A DNA stretch of 64,000 nucleotides, from contig NZ_CP061311.1 of the NCBI RefSeq assembly GCF_018688095.1, positions 1,954,120-2,018,119 of the forward strand, read 5' to 3'. The notes beneath the pieces were generated by a model, which made no database searches, was not told where the DNA came from, and worked only from the letters and a program-made list of their open reading frames with translations. Positions 52,015-61,120 of the stretch are shown one piece after another (the stretch's first letter is position 1; the number at the start of each line of letters is the position of its first letter). The position numbers and the translations under genes are program-made. The stretch is from Polynucleobacter sp. AP-Titi-500A-B4. GTDB lineage: Bacteria > Pseudomonadota > Gammaproteobacteria > Burkholderiales > Burkholderiaceae.

Positions 52015-52917
52015 ATGCAAGCTCGTCACATCATCTTTTTTATATTTGTAATCTCCGCAATTTATGTCTATTTCAGGGGTAGAGTGCGCTTTGGGGTGGT
52101 TAGATCGCTTACTGACTACCAAGTCTTATTGGCACCAGTCAATTCGCTGCTCTATTTGTTTTCCAAAGTAAAAGCCAGCGCATATATCCCCGTAAGCCAG
52201 TTTCCTGAGTTGCAACCATTGCAAGATAACTGGGAAACCATTCGCCAAGAGGCGCTTTCCTTAAACGCGGATGGCGCTATTGCGGCGGCTACTGGATATA
52301 ACGATATTGGCTTTAATTCCTTCTTTAGGACTGGCTGGAAGCGTTTTCATCTCTATTGGTATGGCAAAGACCTCCCCTCAGCTCAAGCGAGCTGCCCTAA
52401 AACTGTGGCCCTACTTAAATCCATTCCTTCGATTAAAGCAGCCATGTTTGCCTCGCTACCGCCTGGAGCAACACTGGTAAGACATCGTGATCCCTATGCC
52501 GGGTCACTACGCTATCACATTGGCCTCGTCACCCCTAATGATCCTAAGTGCTTTATTGAGGTCGATGGGGAGCGCTATTACTGGAAAGATGGCGAAGCGG
52601 TGATGTTTGATGAAACCTATATTCATTTCGCGGCAAATGAAACAGATCATCAACGCATTGTTTTGTTTTGTGACATTGAGCGCCCCGTTTACACAAAACC
52701 AGTGCAACTGCTAAACCGCTGGTTTGGACGCTATGTTATGAGCGCTGCTGCTTCTCAAAACGTTGCAGGCGAAAAGGTCGGCTTTGTTAATATCTTGTTT
52801 ACCTACTTTTATCACCTTAGAGCGCAAGCGAAAAAACTGAAAGCCAAACATCGCTCCGTGTATTACATTGGCAAATGGGTACTCATCCTGGGTATTTTAT
52901 GGGCAATCTTTTGGTAA
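52015..52917 (+). CDS. Aspartyl/asparaginyl beta-hydroxylase-domain protein, LpxO-like
   Basis: 300-residue Fe(II)/2-oxoglutarate dioxygenase. An N-terminal membrane helix (HIIFFIFVISAIYVYFRGRV) matches LpxO, which 2-hydroxylates a lipid A acyl chain. The iron ligands are H157 and D159 in RHRDPY and H204 in YIHFAANE; R167 in GSLRYH or R214 in HQRIVL should hold 2-oxoglutarate. A second hydrophobic segment ends the protein (WVLILGILWAIFW). Start: ATG 52015; TTG 52003 is possible. The lipid A role is inferred from domain order and nearby LpxL genes. Confidence 0.82.
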   Translation: MQARHIIFFIFVISAIYVYFRGRVRFGVVRSLTDYQVLLAPVNSLLYLFSKVKASAYIPVSQFPELQPLQDNWETIRQEALSLNADGAIAAATGYNDIGFNSFFRTGWKRFHLYWYGKDLPSAQASCPKTVALLKSIPSIKAAMFASLPPGATLVRHRDPYAGSLRYHIGLVTPNDPKCFIEVDGERYYWKDGEAVMFDETYIHFAANETDHQRIVLFCDIERPVYTKPVQLLNRWFGRYVMSAAASQNVAGEKVGFVNILFTYFYHLRAQAKKLKAKHRSVYYIGKWVLILGILWAIFW

Positions 52918-52930
52918 GCAATAAATGCAT

Positions 52931-53227
52931 TTACGGCTTGAGAAGCTGAATAATTTGCTCGGGGCTAATGGGGCCCCAAATTTCTAATCGTTTCTTGCGG
53001 CTATTTTGTCCAGAAATGAATTGAATCTGCTTTTGTGGGATTTTCAATTGCTTGGATAACCAAGCCAACAAAAGCTCATTTGCCTTATTTTCTATAGCAG
53101 GTGCTTGTAAAGAAATTTTTAGGCAACCATCATGCAAGCCAACCACTTTCGTCTGTTTAGCGCCTGGCTGGCAATGCAAATTAAGGGCAATTCCAGTGGG
53201 GGTTTGTTTTAACCAAATCGGCGTCAT
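52931..53227 (-). CDS. DUF167 (YggU) family protein
   Basis: 98-residue protein of the YggU/DUF167 family, function unknown. Hallmarks are LNLHCQPGAKQTKVVGLHDGCLKISLQAPAIENKANELLLAWLSK (residues 16-60) and ISGQNSRKKRLEI near 72. It converges on the hydroxylase gene and diverges from the carbonic anhydrase gene across 22 bases. Confidence 0.9.
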   Translation of the reverse strand: MTPIWLKQTPTGIALNLHCQPGAKQTKVVGLHDGCLKISLQAPAIENKANELLLAWLSKQLKIPQKQIQFISGQNSRKKRLEIWGPISPEQIIQLLKP

Positions 53228-53249
53228 TAAAGTACTTTAAACTTAAACC

Positions 53250-53915
53250 ATGCCATACAAAAATTCCCAAGCTCTAGAACAACTATTTATCAACAATCGC
53301 ACCTGGGCCGAAGGCATGGTGGCAAAGGATGCTGACTTCTTTAAGCGCCTCGTATCTCAACAAGCTCCTGAGTACCTTTGGATAGGTTGTTCTGATAGTC
53401 GCGTTCCAGCGAATGATATTGTGAATTTGCTCCCCGGCGAATTATTTGTTCATCGCAACGTAGCAAATGTCGTTGTTCATACCGATTTAAATTGCTTATC
53501 GGTCATTCAATTTGCTATCGACTTGCTCAAAGTAAAGCATATATTGGTTGTTGGGCACTATGGGTGCTCTGGCGTACATGCGGCACTGACTGATAAACGG
53601 GTAGGCTTGGCCGATAACTGGTTACGTCATGTCAAAGATGTACATCAAAAACATGAGCGCTATTTAGGGGATATGATCCCAACCCCAAAGCGCCAAGATA
53701 GACTGTGTGAGCTTAATGTCATCGAACAAGTGGTGAATGTCTGTGAAACTACTATTGTTCAAGATGCTTGGGCACGCGGTCAAGATCTCACAGTACACGG
53801 TTGGGCCTATCGTCTTGAAACTGGCCTAGTAAATGATTTAGGCATGTCGAGTAGCTCAACAGAAGAAATGGTTGAGCGCTACGCTAAATCCATCAAACGC
53901 TACGACTCAGAGTAA
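53250..53915 (+). CDS. can: Beta-class carbonic anhydrase
   Basis: Interconverts CO2 and bicarbonate. It has 221 residues with all zinc and catalytic residues: C47, D49 and R51 in IGCSDSRVPAN, H103 and C106 in VGHYGCSGVHAAL. The family ending GWAYRLETGLVNDLGMS near 190 is present. It is followed eight bases later by an LpxL-type gene, with a possible short overlap if that gene starts earlier. Confidence 0.96.
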   Translation: MPYKNSQALEQLFINNRTWAEGMVAKDADFFKRLVSQQAPEYLWIGCSDSRVPANDIVNLLPGELFVHRNVANVVVHTDLNCLSVIQFAIDLLKVKHILVVGHYGCSGVHAALTDKRVGLADNWLRHVKDVHQKHERYLGDMIPTPKRQDRLCELNVIEQVVNVCETTIVQDAWARGQDLTVHGWAYRLETGLVNDLGMSSSSTEEMVERYAKSIKRYDSE

Positions 53916-53922
53916 TTTTCAT

Positions 53923-54822
53923 TTGCTCAAATCTTTTGCTAATTATGTTGGAGTTGCTTTTCTCAAACTTCTGTCGCTCCTGCCCTACAAGCTTTTGGTG
54001 TCGATTGGATATGGCTTAGGCTTTATTGCGGCGAGATTTCCGGGAGATCGAAACCGGGTTGTTAAAACCAATTTGCAGTTGTGCTTTCCTAATCTCGACG
54101 CAGATGAAATCGATGTACTCAGCAAAAAGCACTGGCGTCTTTTAGGTCGCAGCCTGGTAGAAAAAAGCATTATTTGGTTTGGCAGTGAAAAACAATTAAG
54201 CAGCATGATTGAAGTGAGATCGGCTGTTGATCTAGCAAATCGTACGCCACGCATTTTGGTGAATATGCATTTCACAGGAATTGAAGGCAGCATTATTTTG
54301 AGCGCTCTTGCAAAACGTATGGATTGGCCGCGCACATCCGGTTTTTTTCAGAGGATGAAAAATCCATTTTTTAATGAAAAGATTGTGAAATGGCGCAACC
54401 GTTTTGGCGGCAACTCAATTGACCGCCAGGGCAATGCAAAAGCCATTATTCGTGAAATTCGTAATGGTGATTTCATCATCATTGCCCCCGATATTGATTT
54501 AGGGCTGAAAGACTCTGAGTTCGTACCTTTCTTTGGCATTGAAACAAATACCATTACAACTATCTCCCGTTTAGCAAGCATTACTGGCGCAGATGTTTGC
54601 ATGATGGTTACCACTCTTAAAGCTGATGAATCTGGATACCTTTGCGAGATCAGCGAACCCTTGGAAAATTTTCCCGGGACTGATGTTAAATCTGATACCG
54701 CTCGACTCAATCAAATTTTTGAAAAAGAAATTCGCCTTCGCCCCGCTGAATATTATTGGGTTCATAAGCGCTTTAAAAATCGGCCCAATCATGAAAGAAA
54801 CCCCTATAACCCTTCTAACTAA
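53923..54822 (+). CDS. LpxL-family lipid A acyltransferase, third copy
   Basis: 299 residues from TTG 53923, which aligns with the start of the paralogue at 30775 and gives exactly the same length. An ATG at 53872 is inside the can gene and less likely. The HX4E motif is in NMHFTGIEGS near 118. APDIDLGLKDSEFVPFFGIETNTITTISRLA near 200-230 is nearly identical in layout to the copy at 30775. Transfers an acyl chain to lipid A by family membership; chain specificity unknown. Confidence 0.87.
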   Translation: MLKSFANYVGVAFLKLLSLLPYKLLVSIGYGLGFIAARFPGDRNRVVKTNLQLCFPNLDADEIDVLSKKHWRLLGRSLVEKSIIWFGSEKQLSSMIEVRSAVDLANRTPRILVNMHFTGIEGSIILSALAKRMDWPRTSGFFQRMKNPFFNEKIVKWRNRFGGNSIDRQGNAKAIIREIRNGDFIIIAPDIDLGLKDSEFVPFFGIETNTITTISRLASITGADVCMMVTTLKADESGYLCEISEPLENFPGTDVKSDTARLNQIFEKEIRLRPAEYYWVHKRFKNRPNHERNPYNPSN

Positions 54823-54847
54823 AGGACTTTTGTCCTATCATTAGAAG

Positions 54848-55600
54848 ATGTCAGAGCGTATTGGGCTATTCGCCGATCTCCATAGCAACCTAGAGGCTTT
54901 TGAGGCCTGTATCAGCAAAGCTGAAGAGCTAGGTGTCACTCGCATGGTTTTCTTAGGGGATCTAGTTGGCTACAACGCTGACCCAGCCGCTCTCATCGAG
55001 TGCATTTTTGATCTCGTTGAATCGAAAAAAGCGATTGCCATTCTAGGCAATCATGATGAGGCTGTATTTAAAGATCGCCGTAGTCAGATGAATGCTAGCG
55101 CAAACGCTGCTATTGAGTGGACTAAGACTCAACTTAAAGAAAGTCACGTGCAGTTTCTGAAAAATCTGCCACTGATTGTTCAAGAGGAAAACATTTGTTT
55201 TGTGCATGCTTCTGCACACAATCCAGCCGATTGGAATTACGTTACCGACAGCATGAGTGCATGGCGTTGTGCTCAAAGCTCAGGAAAAAGTTACACCTTT
55301 GTTGGGCATGCTCACGAGCAAGCCCTCTTTTATCAAAGCGCTGTTGGCAAACTCATTCGTTTCGCACCACATCCTGGCGATGAAATTCCTGTGCTACACC
55401 ATCGGCAATGGGTTGGTGTGGTTGGCTCGCTAGGACAACCACGGGACGGAAATCCAGAGGCCTGCTTCGCAGTCTTTGAGCCTGAAATTGAAGTACTTAC
55501 CTTCCACCGTGTTTCTTATGATCACTTTACAGCCGCAGATAAAGTTCGTCGGGCAGGATTGCCGGAAGATCTAGCAAACCGTTTAATCACCGGCAAGTAA
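54848..55600 (+). CDS. Metallophosphoesterase
   Basis: 250-residue calcineurin-like phosphoesterase. The dinuclear metal site is complete: D10 and H12 in FADLHSN, D38 in FLGDLVGY, N68-H69 in GNHDE, H120 in FVHASAH, and H154/H156 in GHAHEQ. It resembles small phosphodiesterases/phosphatases of the YfcE/ApaH-like group; no substrate can be assigned. The next gene, a Ser/Thr kinase, starts four bases after its stop, so a phosphatase-kinase pair is likely. Confidence 0.88.
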   Translation: MSERIGLFADLHSNLEAFEACISKAEELGVTRMVFLGDLVGYNADPAALIECIFDLVESKKAIAILGNHDEAVFKDRRSQMNASANAAIEWTKTQLKESHVQFLKNLPLIVQEENICFVHASAHNPADWNYVTDSMSAWRCAQSSGKSYTFVGHAHEQALFYQSAVGKLIRFAPHPGDEIPVLHHRQWVGVVGSLGQPRDGNPEACFAVFEPEIEVLTFHRVSYDHFTAADKVRRAGLPEDLANRLITGK

Positions 55601-55604
55601 TGTA

Positions 55605-57023
55605 ATGCCGATCAATGCCGATATTGAAGCAGTAGATGACATCTTTCAAGAAGGTAAGGTTGTTGATGGTTTTGTTATAGGGAAAGAAGTTCATCGTGGC
55701 GGAATGGCCAGCCTTTTTTCCGCCACCAAAGATGGGATTGATGTGCCGATTCTGCTCAAAATCCCACGCGTCGGAAAAGATCAGCCAGTAGAAAGTCTGA
55801 TTGGGTTTGAGACTGAACTCACGATTTTGCGCTCGCTCAAAAGTCCTTATGTTCCCCGATATTTGGGGGCAGGTAATATGGCAACACGCCCCTATATTGC
55901 AATGGAACGGGTTGCAGGGCATCCATTAGAAGACCTTATCAAAGAAGGCAAAGTATTTTCGATTGATGAAGTAGTGCGCATCGGTGCAGATCTTGCACAG
56001 GCCGTGCAATCCCTTCACTCACAAGATGCTATTCATTTAGATATCAAGCCAGAAAATATTCTGATTGATAGTAAGGGAAAACTAACACTGATTGACTTTG
56101 GCTTGTCGCATCATGCTCGCTATCCCGACTTGCTTGCTGAAGAGATGCGTAAGGGAGTTGGCTCAGCTCCGTATATTTCGCCAGAACAAGTTGCTGGCAT
56201 TCGTTCTGATTCGCGGAGTGATATTTATTCCATTGGCGTCATCATGTATGAATTACTCACGGGCGAGTTGCCATTTGGGAACCCTCAAACGATGAGTGGC
56301 CTCAGAAGGCGCATGTGGGCTGAGCCTTTTCCGCCGCGCGCTATTCGCCGAGAAATTCCTCGCTGGCTACAAGAAGTCGTACTCAGATGTCTAGAGCCTC
56401 GTGCTGCTGATCGTTATCAGAGCGCTGCACGCTTACGCCAGGTATTACGAGACCCTGATGGCATCACCCTCACTCAACGCGCAGATAAAGTTGAGCCACC
56501 GAGCTTCTGGGACAACCTCAAGGGCATGTTTAAGGCTGCTGGCTATGAGCCCTCACCCAGTCCAAGACCAAGCATGGGCAACTATGATGCGCCATTAATG
56601 ATTGCAGCAATTGATACACGCCAATCAGATGAAGATTTACGTGAGCGGATGCAGCTCACTGCTAAGAATCTTTTGCTAGCCTATCCAGAAAGTCGTCTTG
56701 TTTGCCTAAGCACGATTAGCAGCACACCGACGTTTGAAGGAAATCAAGAAAACGAAACTGCAAGTGGTATTGTGCGCGGCCACCTAGTACAACTAATGGA
56801 TTGGGCCAAACCCCTTAAGCTACCACCTGAGCGAATTTCATATCATGTGCTAGAAGCGATGGATCCGGCTTCACGCATTGTTGAGTTTGCTAAAGACAAT
56901 GATGCCTCGCTCATTTTGATTGGGGCCTCACATAAGCTCCCCAATAAAGTAACGCCCTGGAGAACCTCTATGACAAAGATTGTCGAAGAGGCTCCTTGCA
57001 GCGTTCATATTGTTCGCACTTAA
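55605..57023 (+). CDS. Ser/Thr protein kinase fused to a universal stress protein domain
   Basis: 472-residue two-domain protein. Residues about 20-285 form a Hanks-type kinase: glycine loop GKEVHRGGMA (26-35), K52 in LLKIP, catalytic H144-L-D146 with IKPEN, D164-F-G, and SPE at 192-194. The HRD Arg is Leu, so it need not depend on activation-loop phosphorylation. After a proline-rich linker (about 320-333), residues 335-472 look like a UspA domain, with IGAS near 439-442. No membrane segment or sensor domain is seen. Targets unknown. Confidence 0.87.
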   Translation: MPINADIEAVDDIFQEGKVVDGFVIGKEVHRGGMASLFSATKDGIDVPILLKIPRVGKDQPVESLIGFETELTILRSLKSPYVPRYLGAGNMATRPYIAMERVAGHPLEDLIKEGKVFSIDEVVRIGADLAQAVQSLHSQDAIHLDIKPENILIDSKGKLTLIDFGLSHHARYPDLLAEEMRKGVGSAPYISPEQVAGIRSDSRSDIYSIGVIMYELLTGELPFGNPQTMSGLRRRMWAEPFPPRAIRREIPRWLQEVVLRCLEPRAADRYQSAARLRQVLRDPDGITLTQRADKVEPPSFWDNLKGMFKAAGYEPSPSPRPSMGNYDAPLMIAAIDTRQSDEDLRERMQLTAKNLLLAYPESRLVCLSTISSTPTFEGNQENETASGIVRGHLVQLMDWAKPLKLPPERISYHVLEAMDPASRIVEFAKDNDASLILIGASHKLPNKVTPWRTSMTKIVEEAPCSVHIVRT

Positions 57024-57024
57024 T

Positions 57025-58353
57025 TTATTTCATCGTTTCTTGTTTCTGATCCAAAATCAATTCTGGGTCTTGAGCTTCGATCCAATTATCTTTGTTAAGT
57101 ACATCGGTTAATTGTTTTTGATCTAACTCACCCGTCCATTTCGCAACCACAATCGTTGCTACGCCATTGCCAACCAAATTGGTTAGTGCGCGCGCCTCAG
57201 ACATAAAGCGATCAATACCTAAAATGATTGCCAGGCCTGCAACGGGAACATTCCCAACTGCCGAGAGGGTCGCAGCCAACACAATAAAGCCACTGCCAGT
57301 AATTCCTGCAGCCCCCTTAGAGGTTAGCAACAGCACTAATAAGAGTGTGATTTGTTGGGTGATCGTCATCGGGGTATCAGTTGCTTGCGCAATGAAAACT
57401 GCGGCCATTGTGAGATAGATGGATGTGCCATCTAAGTTAAATGAATAGCCTGTTGGAATGACTAAACCAACACAACTTTTCTTGGCGCCCAAGAGTTCCA
57501 TTTTCTCCATCATGCGTGGCAAGACAGATTCCGAAGAAGAGGTGCCCAAAACAATCAGGAGCTCTTCTTTGATATAGCGCACAAACTTAAAGATACTAAA
57601 TCCATTGAATCGTGCGATGATGCCCAGCACAACAAATACGAATAATAAGCAGGTGATATAGAAAGCGCCCATTAACTTCCCTAAAGAAAACAGGGAGCTA
57701 ACTCCATACTTGCCGATCGTGAATGCCATCGCACCAAATGCACCAATTGGCGCGAATTTCATGATGATGCCAATGATGTCAAACAGTACGTGTGAGAATT
57801 TTTCGATTAAATCAAACACCAAAGTACCGCGGCCGCCAAAGCGATGCAAAGCAAAACCAAACAAGATAGCAATGAACAAGACTTGCAAAATTTCACCTTT
57901 TGCAAATGCGTCTACTGCAGTACTAGGGATGATGTTGAGCAAAAAATCAGTTGTCGTACCCATTTTTCCTGGGCCGGTATAAGCAGCAATCCCTTTAGTA
58001 TCTAAGCTAGCTGGATCGATATTCATTCCTGCGCCAGGCTGCAAAATATTCACGACCACTAGGCCGACTATCAAAGCAATACTGCTCACAACCTCGAAAT
58101 ATAAAAGTGCAATGCCGCCCGTTTTGCCGACTTTCTTCATGTCTTCCATGCCAGCAATACCAACCACTACCGTGCAAAAGATGATTGGAGCAATAAGCAT
58201 CTTGATGCCTTTAATAAAGGCATCGCCAAATGGCTTCATCTCCGTACCCAAAGATGGGTACAAATGGCCCAGTAAAACACCCAGTACAACTGCTACAAGC
58301 ACTTGAAAATAAAGGATTTTATAAATTGGTGGCTTTTTTAATGTAACGGCCAT
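57025..58353 (-). CDS. dctA: C4-dicarboxylate transport protein DctA
   Basis: Proton- or sodium-coupled uptake of succinate, fumarate and malate. It has 442 residues and the DAACS family pattern: PFGDAFIKGIKMLIAPIIFCTVVVGIAGM near 41, LGTSSSESVLPRMMEKME (serine-rich hairpin, near 270), GYSFNLDGTSIYLT (near 303) and TSKGAAGITGSGFIVLAATL (near 343). It converges on the kinase gene with a single base between stops. Confidence 0.93.
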   Translation of the reverse strand: MAVTLKKPPIYKILYFQVLVAVVLGVLLGHLYPSLGTEMKPFGDAFIKGIKMLIAPIIFCTVVVGIAGMEDMKKVGKTGGIALLYFEVVSSIALIVGLVVVNILQPGAGMNIDPASLDTKGIAAYTGPGKMGTTTDFLLNIIPSTAVDAFAKGEILQVLFIAILFGFALHRFGGRGTLVFDLIEKFSHVLFDIIGIIMKFAPIGAFGAMAFTIGKYGVSSLFSLGKLMGAFYITCLLFVFVVLGIIARFNGFSIFKFVRYIKEELLIVLGTSSSESVLPRMMEKMELLGAKKSCVGLVIPTGYSFNLDGTSIYLTMAAVFIAQATDTPMTITQQITLLLVLLLTSKGAAGITGSGFIVLAATLSAVGNVPVAGLAIILGIDRFMSEARALTNLVGNGVATIVVAKWTGELDQKQLTDVLNKDNWIEAQDPELILDQKQETMK

Positions 58354-58453
58354 TACGTTTTCCTTTATTTCATATTCGGTAATGTCGTAGTGTAGTCATT
58401 CTGAAATGGTGCCCCGCACCAAGTGCGCTCTAGCTTTGTCGGATAATGCATGC

Positions 58454-59191
58454 ATGGAAGAAAAAGTTCGCGTTTCTAAATTGCTATCTGAACTGGGCTT
58501 ATGCTCCAGACGCGAAGCCGACTCATATATCGAGCAAGGCCTAGTGACGGTAGACGGCGAAGTGGTCAACGAACTCGGTGTGCGCGCCTATCGTCATCAA
58601 AAGATTGAATTGCAATCTGGTGCGAAAGCACAACAAGCATCGCGTATTACTGTGATTCTCAATAAGCCCGTTGGCTACATCTCTCATTATGATGATGAAC
58701 AAGAATATCAACCTGCGGCATCTTTAATCACCCCTGACAATTACTTTGGCAGCCCGCTAGATAAAGGCAGAAATCCCCGCTTTAACACTAAGGGTCTTGC
58801 TCCTGCTGGGAGGTTAGACATTGACTCCACAGGCATGCTGGTTCTCACTCAAGACGGTCGCATTGCTAAACTACTCATTGGCGAAAACAGCCCAATTGAA
58901 AAAGAATATTTAGTGCGAGTCGAAGGTGCACTCTCTTTTGAGGATTTAGATCGCCTCAAACATGGCCTTTCATTAGATGGGGTTGCACTCAAACCAGCCC
59001 AAGTGAGCTGGCAAAACGAAGATCAATTGCGGTTTGTTCTGCGCGAAGGTCGCAAGCGTCAAATTCGTCGCATGTGCGAAATGGTAGGGCTAAAAGTACT
59101 CGGCTTAAAACGCGTCAGAATGGGTCGCATCTCTTTGGGGCCGCTACCGCCCGGACAATGGCGATTTGTAAGACCTGAAGAGCAGTTCTGA
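58454..59191 (+). CDS. RsuA/RluB/RluF-family rRNA pseudouridine synthase
   Basis: Modifies uridine in rRNA. It has an S4 RNA-binding domain (RVSKLLSELGLCSRREADSYIEQGLVTVDG, first 35 residues) and a catalytic domain with GRLDIDSTGMLVLTQDG near 135, where the Asp is the nucleophile, and EGRKRQIRRMCEMVGL near 200. The family is sure, but the target uridine (RluB, RluE, RluF or RsuA) is not. I took ATG 58454; ATG 58406 adds 16 residues. Confidence 0.88.
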   Translation: MEEKVRVSKLLSELGLCSRREADSYIEQGLVTVDGEVVNELGVRAYRHQKIELQSGAKAQQASRITVILNKPVGYISHYDDEQEYQPAASLITPDNYFGSPLDKGRNPRFNTKGLAPAGRLDIDSTGMLVLTQDGRIAKLLIGENSPIEKEYLVRVEGALSFEDLDRLKHGLSLDGVALKPAQVSWQNEDQLRFVLREGRKRQIRRMCEMVGLKVLGLKRVRMGRISLGPLPPGQWRFVRPEEQF

Positions 59192-59205
59192 AAGGCTCTG
59201 GCGCT

Positions 59206-59211
59206 TATAAT
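59206..59211 (+). promoter_or_regulatory. prfC: Predicted -10 box of prfC
   Basis: A perfect TATAAT just after the pseudouridine synthase stop. No good -35 is visible (TTCTGA is 14 bases upstream). Transcription would start near 59218, leaving a leader of only about 25 bases before the prfC frame. Confidence 0.4.
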
Positions 59212-59241
59212 TGCGTCCGTACCTAGATTAACCAGCGCAGA

Positions 59242-60876
59242 ATTACCATCGATACCTCCATCTCCAGCACTCCAGCCGCAGAAGTACTTAGACGTCGCAG
59301 CTTTGCCATCATCTCTCACCCAGATGCGGGTAAAACGACGCTGACCGAAAAGCTATTGCTTTATGCAGGCGCAATTCAGATTGCTGGTAGCGTTAAGGCA
59401 CGCAAAGCCAGTAGACATGCAACCTCTGACTGGATGGAAATTGAAAAACAACGCGGCATTTCTGTAGCCAGCTCTGTAATGCAGATGGAATATCGAGACT
59501 GCATTATTAATTTGCTCGATACCCCAGGACACCAAGACTTTTCTGAAGACACTTATCGCGTATTAACTGCAGTCGACTCTGCCTTAATGGTGATCGATGC
59601 AGCCAACGGTGTTGAATCACAAACCCTGCGCTTATTGGAAGTCTGCTGCGCACGCAACACGCCGATTGTGACCTTTATCAACAAGATGGATCGCGAAGTA
59701 AAACCACCCATGGAGCTGATGGATGAAATTGAATCCGCGCTTGGCATTGAAGTCGTGCCATTTACCTGGCCGGTAGGCATGGGTAAATCTTTTGCTGGTG
59801 TGATTGATATTGCCAATATGCGGATGCGCATGTTTAAAGCTGGTGAAGATCGTGTAACCGAAGATTCTCATGCTGTTGTTGATGTCAATGATCCGGCTTT
59901 AAAAGAGCGTCTTGGAACAGATTTAGAAAATGCATTGGCTGAAGTTGAGCTTATTAAAGAAGCAATGCCAGCATTCGATCGCGAGGCATTTTTAGCTGGC
60001 CACCAGTCACCTGTATTTTTTGGCTCTGCTATTAATAACTTTGGTGTCCGTGAAATTCTGAATACCCTGGTTGAATTAGCCCCATCTCCAGGTTCACGCA
60101 AAGCACTACAGCGCGAAGTAAGTCCAGCAGAAAATAAATTTTCTGCAGTCGTATTCAAAATACAAGCGAATATGGACCCAGCCCACCGTGATCGCGTGGC
60201 ATTTTTACGCATCTGCTCTGGTCACTTTCAACGTGGTATGAAACTAAAGATTTGTCGCAATGGTAAAGAAGTTCGTACCAACAACGCGCTGTCATTCTTA
60301 TCTCAACGGCGCGACATTCTGGATGAAGCATTTCCTGGCGATATTATTGGCTTGCCAAATCACGGCTTGCTACGACTAGGCGATACGCTGACCGAAGGTG
60401 AGCAACTGCAATTTACTGGTCTTCCATTTTTTGCCCCTGAAATATTCCGCATGGTTGAATCTGCCGATCCGCTGCGCTCAAAACAATTAAGAACAGGTCT
60501 CATGCAACTGGGCGAAGAGGGTGCTATTCAGGTGTTTAGGCCCATGGCTGGTGGAACTATGTTGCTAGGCGCTTTTGGGCAATTGCAGTTTGAAGTGGTT
60601 AGCCATCGCCTGCAAACAGAATATGGCGCTGAAGTACGCCTACTACCAGCCCGCTATAGCCTTGCTCGTTGGGTGAGCTCAGATGATCCTGTCGCCCTGA
60701 AAAAATTTACCCAAGAAAATATTCATCGGATGGCTGAAGACGTAGTAGGCGCCTCGGTGTTTCTTGCTTCTCATAAATCTGAACTGGATGTTGCTCAACA
60801 GCGTTGGGAATCAATACAGTTCCACGCCCTCAGAGAGCATGCTGGTCTGATTTATCAATCAGACCTTGCTGGGTAG
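59242..60876 (+). CDS. prfC: Peptide chain release factor 3
   Basis: GTPase that recycles RF1/RF2 after termination. The G1 motif SHPDAGKTTLTEKLLL, DTPGHQD and NKMDRE are present, followed by domains II and III; about 540 residues in all. The conserved N-terminus RRRSFAIISHPDAGKTT is encoded from 59293, ahead of the first TTG (59356). In frame, a TAG at 59224 is followed by no ATG, GTG or TTG before the G1 motif. A non-AUG start (ATT 59242 used here; ATC 59248 or ATT 59227 also possible) or a sequence error is required. Confidence 0.85.
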   Translation: MTIDTSISSTPAAEVLRRRSFAIISHPDAGKTTLTEKLLLYAGAIQIAGSVKARKASRHATSDWMEIEKQRGISVASSVMQMEYRDCIINLLDTPGHQDFSEDTYRVLTAVDSALMVIDAANGVESQTLRLLEVCCARNTPIVTFINKMDREVKPPMELMDEIESALGIEVVPFTWPVGMGKSFAGVIDIANMRMRMFKAGEDRVTEDSHAVVDVNDPALKERLGTDLENALAEVELIKEAMPAFDREAFLAGHQSPVFFGSAINNFGVREILNTLVELAPSPGSRKALQREVSPAENKFSAVVFKIQANMDPAHRDRVAFLRICSGHFQRGMKLKICRNGKEVRTNNALSFLSQRRDILDEAFPGDIIGLPNHGLLRLGDTLTEGEQLQFTGLPFFAPEIFRMVESADPLRSKQLRTGLMQLGEEGAIQVFRPMAGGTMLLGAFGQLQFEVVSHRLQTEYGAEVRLLPARYSLARWVSSDDPVALKKFTQENIHRMAEDVVGASVFLASHKSELDVAQQRWESIQFHALREHAGLIYQSDLAG

Positions 60877-60883
60877 TCAAACT

Positions 60884-61120
60884 TTATTGACGAGTGAAGT
60901 TGCAGTTAAAGACTGTTACCAAAGATGAGTCTGTGTTTTTAAAAGATGCTGTTTTTCCATACTGCGCGCAATACGCATTTGCTTTTTGAGTAAGCTGCTC
61001 AATCGATTCACCGCTACTATTTAAAAAGGTCACGTGATTCGAATCAGAGGCGTCAGTGTATACGGCCGCACACCCAAGCAATCCTAAACCGCATAGCACA
61101 AGCAAAAAAGATGTCTTCAC
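60884..61120 (-). CDS. Small lipoprotein, unknown function
   Basis: 78 residues with a lipoprotein signal MKTSFLLVLCGLGLLGC, modified Cys at 17. The short mature part has two more cysteines (NAYCAQYG, FNCNF) that may pair. I do not recognise a family. Its start overlaps the stop of the DUF2798 gene by four bases (ATGA). Confidence 0.68.
   Translation of the reverse strand: MKTSFLLVLCGLGLLGCAAVYTDASDSNHVTFLNSSGESIEQLTQKANAYCAQYGKTASFKNTDSSLVTVFNCNFTRQ

Noticed and set aside
53872..53922. Upstream ATG start for the third lpxL copy
   Set aside because: It lies inside the carbonic anhydrase gene, and the added residues have no match in the paralogue; TTG 53923 gives the same length as the copy at 30775.
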